Shown here: one piece after another, positions 15,944-23,619 of the stretch
Layout of the letters: each line of letters opens with the position of its first letter
Position numbering within the stretch: position 1 is the stretch's first letter
Assembly (NCBI RefSeq): GCF_019249655.2
Contig: NZ_CP137557.1
Coordinates: forward strand, 3,567,001 to 3,631,000
Reading direction: 5' to 3'
DNA: 64,000 nucleotides
Source: Segatella copri
Lineage (GTDB): Bacteria; Bacteroidota; Bacteroidia; Bacteroidales; Bacteroidaceae
Position numbers and translations under genes: made by a program
The notes under the pieces: generated by a model
What the model was told of the DNA's origin: nothing
The model's input: only the letters and a program-made list of their open reading frames with translations
Databases searched by the model: none

Positions 15944-15951
15944 TATCTTTG
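15944..15951 (+). promoter_or_regulatory. -7 box of the DEAD-box helicase gene
   Basis: TATCTTTGC, giving a leader of about 130 nt before the TTG start codon. No clear -33 element. Confidence 0.5.
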
Positions 15952-15963
15952 CACCCGAATTTA

Positions 15964-16054
15964 GGCAATCTTAATAAAAGCGTATGATTGCCGCAAGCGT
16001 TTCGGAAGGATTTTGCACCCTAATTCATGGCTGGGAGGGTGAATTCGGCCTTCC
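15964..16054 (+). promoter_or_regulatory. Two-hairpin 5' leader of the DEAD-box helicase mRNA
   Basis: Hairpin 1: GGCAATC (15964-15970) with GATTGCC (15986-15992). Hairpin 2 is nested: GGAAGG (16004-16009) with CCTTCC (16049-16054), and inside it CACCCT (16016-16021) with AGGGTG (16036-16041). The leader ends 33 nt before the TTG start. Such leaders on helicase genes often respond to cold or helicase level; here that is inference. Confidence 0.55.
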
Positions 16055-16087
16055 ATTTTGATTATAATGAATTAAGGTTAAAAAGAT

Positions 16088-18037
16088 TTGAAGACATTTG
16101 AAGAATTGGGCGTGAGCGAGGAGATTCGCCGTGCCATCGAAGAGCTTGGATTTGAGAATCCAATGCCAGTTCAGGAAGAAGTTATCCCATATTTGCTTGG
16201 TAATAAGAACGACGTGATTGCGTTGGCGCAGACCGGTACGGGTAAGACTGCATCTTACGGTATTCCGGTTATCCAGAAAACTGATGCCAGCAGCAAGCAG
16301 ACACAGGCTATCATCCTCAGTCCTACACGTGAGCTCTGCCTCCAGATAGCTGACGATTTGAACAGTTTTGCCAAGTACATCGACGGTTTGCATATTGCCG
16401 CAGTTTATGGCGGTACCGACATCGGAAGCCAGATTCGCACCCTGAAGCATGGTGTGCAGATTATCGTGGCTACCCCTGGCCGTCTGCTCGATTTGATTAA
16501 TCGTGGCGTGGCTCAGTTGGAGCACGTGAACAATGTGGTGCTTGATGAGGCTGACGAGATGCTGAACATGGGCTTCTCTGAGAGCATCAATTCCATCTTT
16601 GAGAACGTACCTGAGGATAGAAACACCCTGCTCTTCTCGGCTACCATGAGCAAGGACATCGAGAAGATTGCCCTCAACTACCTGCACGACCACAAGGAAA
16701 TCGTAGTGGGTTCGCGCAACGAGGGTGCTGAGCATGTAAACCACATCTACTATCTGGTAAATGCCAAGGACAAGTATCTCGCCCTGAAGCGCGTGGTGGA
16801 TTTCTATCCACGCATCTTTGCGATTATCTTCTGCCGCACCAAGCTGGAGACTCAGGATATTGCAGATAAGCTGATTAAGGATGGTTATAATGCTGAGGCG
16901 CTGCACGGCGACTTGAGTCAGCAGCAGCGTGACCTCACCATGCAGAAGTTCCGCAACCATACCGTTCAGTTCCTGGTGGCTACCGATGTGGCTGCTCGTG
17001 GTCTAGACGTAGATGATCTGACTCACGTTATCAACTATGGTTTGCCTGATGATGTGGCAAGTTACACCCATCGAAGCGGCCGTACCGGTCGTGCCGGAAA
17101 GAAGGGAACATCCATCTCTATCATCCATACCAGAGAGAAGTTCAAGGTTCGCCAGATAGAGAAGCAGATTGGCAAGGAGTTCGTGGACGGCGTATTGCCT
17201 ACCCCAGAGGAAATCTGCAAGAAGCAGCTCTTCAAGACCATGGACGACATCATGAAGACCGATGTGGATGAGGATCAGATTGAACCATACATGGCTGAAA
17301 TCAACCGCCAGTTTGAGTACATCGACAAGGAGGACATCATCAAGAAGATGGTAACCATCACCTTCGGTAAGTTCCTCGATTACTATAAGAACGCTCCTGA
17401 GATTATCAAGCCAGAAACCGGCAAGGGTTCCCGTGGCGGTGAGGGTCGTGGAAGCCGTGGCGAGGGTCGTGGCAAGGTTTCCAATGGTCGCAGAAAGCAT
17501 GAGACAGAGGCTGGTTTCAAGCGCCTGTTCATCAACCTGGGTAAGGCTGATGGTTTCTATCCGGGCGAAATCATGCAGTATCTGAACAAGCACGTGAAGG
17601 GTCGTCAGGAGGTGGGTCACATCGACCTGCTGAGTAAGTTTGCCTACATCGAGGTGCCTGAGGAGGATGCTAAGCGCGTGATGAAGGCATTGAACGGTAC
17701 TGAGTACAAGGGTAGAACCGTGAGATGTAACGATGCTGATGAGGAAGGTCATGGCAGAGCAGCCCGCGGCGGACGCGATTCTGAGAGCCGTGGCGGCCGT
17801 TCTTCTGAAAGAGGAGGTCGTGGCCGCAGAGGTTCTTCTGATGATTCTCGTGATGCTCGTGGAAAGGGAGGACGTGGAAGCCGTGGCGAATCTCGTGGCG
17901 GAAGAAAATCACGCAGCCAGGAGGATACAGGCGATTGGCGCCAGTTCTTCCAGAACAACGACAACGTGAAGTTTAAGGGCGAGGAGCCAAACTTCGAGGA
18001 AGAAGGTTGGGCTCGCCGTAGACCTAAGAAGAAGTAA
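16088..18037 (+). CDS. DEAD-box RNA helicase with DbpA-type RNA-binding domain and RG-rich tail (DeaD/CsdA-like)
   Basis: 649 residues. The start is TTG at 16088: an in-frame TAA lies 9 bp upstream and the first residues (KTFEELGVSEEIRRAIEELG) match the family start. Motifs in order: AQTGTGKT (Walker A), PTRELCLQ, DEAD, SAT, and HRSGRTGRAGKKG (motif VI). A DbpA-like RNA-binding domain spans about residues 475-550 (KRLFINLGKADGFYPGEI), framed by two Gly/Arg/Ser-rich segments, the second very long. It likely unwinds RNA in ribosome assembly and at low temperature. Monocistronic, with a structured leader and a terminator. Confidence 0.93.
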   Translation: MKTFEELGVSEEIRRAIEELGFENPMPVQEEVIPYLLGNKNDVIALAQTGTGKTASYGIPVIQKTDASSKQTQAIILSPTRELCLQIADDLNSFAKYIDGLHIAAVYGGTDIGSQIRTLKHGVQIIVATPGRLLDLINRGVAQLEHVNNVVLDEADEMLNMGFSESINSIFENVPEDRNTLLFSATMSKDIEKIALNYLHDHKEIVVGSRNEGAEHVNHIYYLVNAKDKYLALKRVVDFYPRIFAIIFCRTKLETQDIADKLIKDGYNAEALHGDLSQQQRDLTMQKFRNHTVQFLVATDVAARGLDVDDLTHVINYGLPDDVASYTHRSGRTGRAGKKGTSISIIHTREKFKVRQIEKQIGKEFVDGVLPTPEEICKKQLFKTMDDIMKTDVDEDQIEPYMAEINRQFEYIDKEDIIKKMVTITFGKFLDYYKNAPEIIKPETGKGSRGGEGRGSRGEGRGKVSNGRRKHETEAGFKRLFINLGKADGFYPGEIMQYLNKHVKGRQEVGHIDLLSKFAYIEVPEEDAKRVMKALNGTEYKGRTVRCNDADEEGHGRAARGGRDSESRGGRSSERGGRGRRGSSDDSRDARGKGGRGSRGESRGGRKSRSQEDTGDWRQFFQNNDNVKFKGEEPNFEEEGWARRRPKKK

Positions 18038-18104
18038 AGCATAGCATGATGAAGTAAAGTAAATGTCAAGAAAGTAATATTAAAATAATAAAATAACAAA
18101 CAAA

Positions 18105-18144
18105 GATAGGTGGAAAAGCAAATCGCAATTACACCTATCCTTTT
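18105..18144 (+). terminator. Terminator after the DEAD-box helicase gene
   Basis: GATAGGTG (18105-18112) pairs with CACCTATC (18132-18139), followed by CTTTT. Confidence 0.6.
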
Positions 18145-18158
18145 AATGCTTATAGTCT

Positions 18159-19395
18159 ATGAAAAAAAAACTTTTATTTACACATCGTTAGTCTGTTTTT
18201 GCTGTTTTCTACATCTTGTAGTGGTGATGACACAAACAATGTCAGTCCAGTCTTAGAGGGAATGAGTCCTGAGAATTTTCCCGTTCTCGATGGATCTGAT
18301 TCTACGGAACCATTGAGAGATATATTGATGTGCCGAATTTTTGGTTTTCAATACAAATGGGAAAGATATAGCCCTTTCCTGCAAGATCCAACTAGAGCAA
18401 AGCAAGAAGTACGCCCAGTTTATGCTTGTTCTGACAGTCAACGTGCATTGATAGAAAAGAAAATGCAAAAGTCAAACACGCATCAATCATATATGAATTT
18501 GATAGATGGAAAGGTTGAACTTGTAATTGCCGCTAGAGCAGCTTCGCGTGATGAAAATAAATACGCTCGGGACAATAATGTTGCATTGATAGAAAAACCG
18601 ATAGCTAAGGATGCTTTAACTTTTATGGTTAATAACTCTAATCCTATAGAATGTCTATCTGTGGAGTAAATAAGAAAAATATATACAGGAGATATCACTA
18701 ATTGGCAAGAGGTTGGTGGAGAAGATATGCTTATAACTCCTTATGTGCGTAATAGAAACTCTGGTAGTCAAGAAAAATTTGAAACAATGGTAATGGATGG
18801 GCTAGAAATCAAAAAGTTTCCAGAGTGGCATATGGGAACAACTATGGAAACTCCTTATTTCCAAATAGAAAATGACAGGAGTGGAATTGCGTTTACTCCA
18901 TATTATTATTATAGCGTAATTGTTGGCTATGGAAGTACAAAGGCTATCGGTATAGAAGGGGTTAGCATGATTAAGGAGAATATATATAATGATACTTATC
19001 CATATGTAACTAATATTTATGCTTCTATTCGAGCCGATATAGACAAGAGCTCTACTGCTTATAAAATTTTTGAATTTCTGACTAGTGACAAAGGGCAATC
19101 AGTTGTAGAGGAAAGTGGTTACATCCCTCTTCATAAATCTTCTACAGGGATAAGTAAGCAAACAAATGACGGAAAAATAGAAGTTTCTTATTTGCATGGT
19201 AATATTGCAGTTAAGTGTGATGAATGTTTACAAAAGATACAAGTATTTGATTTGAATGGAACAAAGGTCTTTTCCAAAAGTGTAAATGATAAATTCATAA
19301 AAATTCATCACCATCTGAGTGGGGTATTTGTGATTTCATTATTTTTTGATAATGGATCTTCTTATATAAAAAAGATAATATGTAGTGGAAAGTAA
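18159..19395 (+). pseudogene. Broken PstS-like substrate-binding lipoprotein gene
   Basis: ATG at 18159 is followed by nine A residues. With eight A's the frame would continue into a perfect lipoprotein signal (hydrophobic run then FSTSC, Cys as lipid anchor, then SGDD). As written it hits TAG after ten codons. A second lesion is the TAA at 18667-18669, in frame with both flanking coding blocks (ending SVE, resuming IRKIYTGDITNW). The encoded product is a PstS/phosphate-binding-like protein: VYACSDSQRA, IYTGDITNWQEVGG, RNRNSGSQE, FEFLTSDKGQ. The C-terminus (IQVFDLNGTKVFS, LSGVFVISLFF) resembles a type IX sorting tail. Two independent lesions make it a pseudogene. Confidence 0.75.
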
Positions 19396-19455
19396 TGTCG
19401 AGTCAGCACAATCATCTTTGCACTTGCTGTGGCTTTTTTCTTCAAAAATTATATT

Positions 19456-19511
19456 TTGCGGTAAAAATACAGCAATTTCTTTGGTAAATTGCGGTATTTT
19501 TACCGCAATTT
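19456..19511. promoter_or_regulatory. Competing inverted repeats upstream of the second AAA ATPase gene
   Basis: TTGCGGTAAAAATA (19456-19469) can pair with TATTTTTACCGCAA (19495-19508) over 14 bp. The same right arm can instead pair with AAATTGCGGTA (19486-19496) via TACCGCAATTT (19501-19511), 11 bp. The two structures exclude each other, as in attenuators. They lie directly before the -7 box, so the elements could also be operator sites or a terminator for the upstream pseudogene. Confidence 0.6.
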
Positions 19512-19514
19512 TTG

Positions 19515-19522
19515 TATATTTG
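19515..19522 (+). promoter_or_regulatory. -7 box of the AAA/DUF4143 ATPase gene at 19553
   Basis: TATATTTG fits TAnnTTTG; the -33 position is occupied by the inverted repeat. Confidence 0.5.
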
Positions 19523-19552
19523 CAGCCGTAAACATCAAATAAGGCAAGAAAT

Positions 19553-20725
19553 ATGGAATTATTGAAGCAACTTTCAGACAATCTTATCAAGCGTACCGAT
19601 ACTCGATACCTACGATATATGTATCATCAGATTCCTTGGTCGAATCGGATGACAGCTCTTGTTGGACCTCGTGGAGTCGGCAAGACAACACTCCTTTTGC
19701 AGTATATCAAATTGAATCTTCAGATGAAAGATACTCTCTATGTGAGTGCGGAATCCATCTATTTCGCTAATCATACTCTCTTTGAAACTGCAATGAAGTT
19801 TAGCCAACTTGGAGGCAAGCATCTTTTTATCGATGAAATACATAAATATAAGGGATGGGCTACAGAACTTAAGATGATATACGATAATCTGCCAACCTTG
19901 CAAGTGGTATTTACCGGTTCTTCTGTGCTTGATATTTATAAAGGTACAGCAGATTTAAGCCGACGAGTACTGGTCTTTACGATGCAAGGCTTGTCTTTTC
20001 GTGAATACATCGGTATGGAAAAGGGCATAGACATTCCTGTCTCTACATTGGAACAAATCGTAAATAATGAAGTCGTGTTGCCGGAGGAGATAGAGCATCC
20101 GTTGGCATTGTTTAATGAATATCTGCGCAAGGGCTACTATCCTTTTTCAAAGGATGAGGGCTATAGGATGCGACTGAATCAAGTGGTGAGTATGACTTTG
20201 GAGACGGATATTCCACAATATGCCAATTATACGGTGATGGTGTCCAGAAAATTGAAGGAATTGATGCAGGTAATAGCTGATAGTGTGCCTTTCAAGCCAA
20301 ACATGAGTACCATTGCTACAACTATCAAGGTAGATCGCAATAATCTGCCCGATTACTTCGAACTGATGGAGCGTGCAGGTTTGATAGCCCAACTTCACGA
20401 GTCCACAGGAGGTGTGCGTGGTTTGGGCAAGGTAGAAAAGGTGTATCTTGATAATACCAACCTCTCCTTTGCTCTCTCTTCTTCGGTGCCTGATATTGGC
20501 AATCAACGAGAGACTTTCTTTTTTAATCAGATGCGTGTGAATCATGCTGTCTTCAATTCTCCAATCTCTGATTTCCAGATAGAAGACAAGACTTTTGAGA
20601 TTGGTGGTAAAAAGAAAGGTCAGAAGCAGATTTCTGAGGCTAAAGAGGGATATGTTGTGAAGGATGATATAGAGACAGGCATGGGCAATGTTATTCCTCT
20701 CTGGGCTTTTGGTATGAACTATTAG
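19553..20725 (+). CDS. Second orphan AAA ATPase (AAA_14/DUF4143 type)
   Basis: 390 residues. Walker A is GPRGVGKTTLLLQ, Walker B LFIDEIHKYKGWA, followed by VVFTGSSVLDIYKGTADLSRR with a sensor-type Ser and an Arg finger candidate. The DUF4143-like C-terminal half contains TLETDIPQYANYT, a winged-helix segment (STIATTIKVDRNNLPDYFEL) and VYLDNTNLSFAL. The PD-(D/E)XK-like end is present (FEIGGKKKGQ, then EAKEGYVVKDDIE). It is a paralogue, not a copy, of the ATPase at 5191. The GH2 gene follows after 14 bp, so read-through transcription is likely. Confidence 0.85.
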   Translation: MELLKQLSDNLIKRTDTRYLRYMYHQIPWSNRMTALVGPRGVGKTTLLLQYIKLNLQMKDTLYVSAESIYFANHTLFETAMKFSQLGGKHLFIDEIHKYKGWATELKMIYDNLPTLQVVFTGSSVLDIYKGTADLSRRVLVFTMQGLSFREYIGMEKGIDIPVSTLEQIVNNEVVLPEEIEHPLALFNEYLRKGYYPFSKDEGYRMRLNQVVSMTLETDIPQYANYTVMVSRKLKELMQVIADSVPFKPNMSTIATTIKVDRNNLPDYFELMERAGLIAQLHESTGGVRGLGKVEKVYLDNTNLSFALSSSVPDIGNQRETFFFNQMRVNHAVFNSPISDFQIEDKTFEIGGKKKGQKQISEAKEGYVVKDDIETGMGNVIPLWAFGMNY

Positions 20726-20739
20726 ACAATTATAAGCAA

Positions 20740-23466
20740 ATGAAGAAATCTATTCTTATCGCTTGTCTGGGACTGGTAAGTCTGGGCTTGCAAGCACAGA
20801 GCATTTCGCTCGCTGGTGAATGGAATGTAGAGTTGGGAAAGAGCGGTAGTGCTTTTGCCAAGGGTAAGCGTGCCTCGCAAGGTGAGGTGAAGCGTGCCAT
20901 CCTCCCAGGCACCATCGACACGAACCATCTGGGATTCGCTCCGAAAGATACGATGGAAACAACGCATCTTACGAGGCTCTATGCCTATAAAGGAGCTGCT
21001 AGATATTCCAGAACCATCAATATCCCGAAGGATTGGAAGAAGAAGCCGGTAGAACTCTTCCTGGAGCGTACTCGACCGACATGGGTGTATGTGGATGGAG
21101 AACTGGTGGATTCCTGCAACTTCATCTCTACTCCCCAGCGCTATCTTCTGCCAAAGAAGGTGAAGCCGGGCAAGCATCTCCTGGAAATCGTGGTGGATAA
21201 TGGAAGAGGTGTGCCGGATCAGGTTTACGGCTCCAGTCATGCTTATACAGAAGATACGCAGACCAACTGGAATGGAATTATCGGAAGGATAGAACTCCAG
21301 CTAGCCAGCTCAGTAGAGAGCAAATCTGCAGAAACTCTAACAGGAGCAGTCCCTAGCCGTTCTGTAGTTTCTCCTTCAGCCCTTCAGATGCCTGATTTCG
21401 CCAAGGATTTTCATATCAAGGGCGCTCACTTCTACGCCAATGGCCATAGGATATTTCTCCGTGGCAAGCACGATGCAGCTGTATGGCTGCTGACGGGACA
21501 TGTGGAAATGAGCGTGGAAGGCTGGATGAAGTATCTCGGAACCTGCAAGGAGTATGGAATCAACCATGTGCGCTTTCATTCCTGGTGCCCACCGGAGGCG
21601 GCTTTCGTGGCAGCGGACAGTCTGGGAATCTATCTTCAGCCGGAGCTTCCTTTCTGGGGCTCTTTTGATAAGAAGGATGAAAGGCTGATGGCGTTCCTGC
21701 ATCAGGAAGGCGAGAACATCCTCAGAGAATATGGTCATCATCCTTCTTTCAGAATGATGGCACTGGGTAATGAACTCTGGGGCGACATCGACAAGATGAA
21801 GGAGTTTGTGGATGATTTCCGCAAGATTGCGCCCGATAAATACTATACCTTCGGAAGTAATTACTATCTCGGTTATCAGGGAATAAAAGAAGGAATGGAT
21901 TACTTCACCACTTGCCGCATTGGAGGCGAGGGATGGGGCAAATACAATACTCATACCCGTGGTTCCTTCTCGTTTGCCGATGCCTACGATGGAGGAATGA
22001 TCAATCATTTCCATCCTAATTCTACGATGAATTTTGATGAGGCTTGCGATAAGGCAGGAATCCCAATCATCTCTCACGAAACAGGCCAGTTTCAGACCTA
22101 TCCTGATTATCGGGAAATGAAGAAATACACCGGAGTGCTTCATCCTTATAACCTCGAAGTGTTCCGCCGTCGTCTGGCTGCAGCCGGAATGCTCTCGCAG
22201 GCAGATGATTTCCACAAGGCTTCGGGCTTATGGAGCGTGAAACTCTATAAAGCCGATATAGAGATGGATTTGAGAACCCGGAATATGGCGGGCTTCCAAC
22301 TGCTCGACATTCAGGATTATCCCGGTCAGGGAAGTGCTTTCGTAGGCATCCTGGATGCGTTTATGGAGAGTAAGGGAATCACTACACCCGAGGAATGGCG
22401 CCAGTGGTGTTCGCCTGTGGTTCCTCTGTTGGAAATGAAGAAGTTCTGTTTCGAGGATGGCGAGAAGATTCAGGCAAAGGTAAAGGTAGCCAATTATGGC
22501 GGTTCTTCGCTGAAGGGCAAGAAACTGAAATGGCATCTGGCTGCCGAGAACGGATTGTTCTGTATGGATGATGGAACTTTCAGTACCAAGGATGGTGAAG
22601 TGAGAAAGAATATGGGCGACTTGATGGCTGAGGATGAGGGTGTATTGAACATCTTTTCATACGATGAAGGTTTGGTGGATGTGGGTGAACTGAATGGTGT
22701 TTTCCACGTGCAGAAACCTACCAAGCTGCTTCTTACATTAAACATTGAAGGAACAGAGGCGAGAAACTCCTACGAACTTTGGGTTTATCCGAAGAAGACG
22801 TTGGAAAAGAAGGGCGTCATCATAGCCAAGGATTTGAATCAAGAAGTGGTGAAAGTCTTGGAAAATGGTGGAAAGGTGCTTTGGATGCCTACGGCTTCCA
22901 GCCATTTTGTGGCTGCCGATGATACGCTTTCGCAGGCAGATAATGCTACTCCTTATACTGTTGGCGGACTCTTCCAGACCGATTACTGGAACTATCGCAT
23001 GTTCAAGACCATCTGCGAGAACAACAAGAAGAAGGTTTCTCCAGGAACTCTGGGCATTCTGACGAATCCGGAACATCCGATATTCAAGGGATTCCCTACG
23101 GAAATGCACACCAACTGGCAATGGTTCCCGGTTATTAAGGAATCGCATCCGCTGGTGCTTGACAACTTCGCCAAGGATTATCGCCCGATTGTTCAGGTGA
23201 TAGATAATATTGAGCGGAATCATAAGTTGGGTTTGGTGATGGAATGGAAGGTGGGAGCCGGAAAGCTTCTCGTCTGCATGAGTGATTTGGAAAAGGCTGC
23301 CAAATATCCGGAAGGCAAGGCTTTCTATCAGAGTGTAATTGATTATATGCGCTCTGCCGATTTCAATCCATCTGCAGAAATAACGGTGGATGAATTGAAA
23401 AAGAAACTCGCCGAGAAGCCTCGTCAGGTTTCATTGAAGGAGCTGAATAATATCTCGCAATATTAG
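20740..23466 (+). CDS. Secreted glycoside hydrolase family 2 enzyme
   Basis: 908 residues with a signal peptide ending LGLQAQ. The GH2 order is visible: sugar-binding jelly roll (residues about 25-190: SLAGEWNVELG, YSRTINIP, FLERTRPTWVYVDG), immunoglobulin-like middle, and TIM barrel with FLRGKHDAAVW, GINHVRFHSWCPPEAAF, the acid/base Glu345 in LGNELWG and the probable nucleophile Glu447 in ISHETGQ. A long C-terminal part (residues about 560-908) is beta-rich with a GATase-like closing segment. Likely a periplasmic exo-glycosidase (beta-galactosidase, glucuronidase or related); substrate unknown. It follows the ATPase gene by 14 bp. Confidence 0.88.
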   Translation: MKKSILIACLGLVSLGLQAQSISLAGEWNVELGKSGSAFAKGKRASQGEVKRAILPGTIDTNHLGFAPKDTMETTHLTRLYAYKGAARYSRTINIPKDWKKKPVELFLERTRPTWVYVDGELVDSCNFISTPQRYLLPKKVKPGKHLLEIVVDNGRGVPDQVYGSSHAYTEDTQTNWNGIIGRIELQLASSVESKSAETLTGAVPSRSVVSPSALQMPDFAKDFHIKGAHFYANGHRIFLRGKHDAAVWLLTGHVEMSVEGWMKYLGTCKEYGINHVRFHSWCPPEAAFVAADSLGIYLQPELPFWGSFDKKDERLMAFLHQEGENILREYGHHPSFRMMALGNELWGDIDKMKEFVDDFRKIAPDKYYTFGSNYYLGYQGIKEGMDYFTTCRIGGEGWGKYNTHTRGSFSFADAYDGGMINHFHPNSTMNFDEACDKAGIPIISHETGQFQTYPDYREMKKYTGVLHPYNLEVFRRRLAAAGMLSQADDFHKASGLWSVKLYKADIEMDLRTRNMAGFQLLDIQDYPGQGSAFVGILDAFMESKGITTPEEWRQWCSPVVPLLEMKKFCFEDGEKIQAKVKVANYGGSSLKGKKLKWHLAAENGLFCMDDGTFSTKDGEVRKNMGDLMAEDEGVLNIFSYDEGLVDVGELNGVFHVQKPTKLLLTLNIEGTEARNSYELWVYPKKTLEKKGVIIAKDLNQEVVKVLENGGKVLWMPTASSHFVAADDTLSQADNATPYTVGGLFQTDYWNYRMFKTICENNKKKVSPGTLGILTNPEHPIFKGFPTEMHTNWQWFPVIKESHPLVLDNFAKDYRPIVQVIDNIERNHKLGLVMEWKVGAGKLLVCMSDLEKAAKYPEGKAFYQSVIDYMRSADFNPSAEITVDELKKKLAEKPRQVSLKELNNISQY

Positions 23467-23489
23467 TTGCGAACCTATGAGAAAAAGTA

Positions 23490-23544
23490 AGAGCGGAAAG
23501 CCAGGAGTTAACAGGTTAACAGTTAACAGCTGATTTTCCGCTCT
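23490..23544. repeat. Dispersed hairpin repeat, copy 4 (complete)
   Basis: AGAGCGGAAA and TTTCCGCTCT form perfect outer arms; the core holds TTAACAG units and CAGCTG. It separates the convergent GH2 and S46 peptidase genes and is probably used as a terminator by both. Confidence 0.75.
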
Positions 23545-23619
23545 TTTCATATTATCCTGAGACTAATCTTTAGCCCAGGATAAACCATTCTATCATCTCT
23601 GTTGATTCAGAGATAGGAA

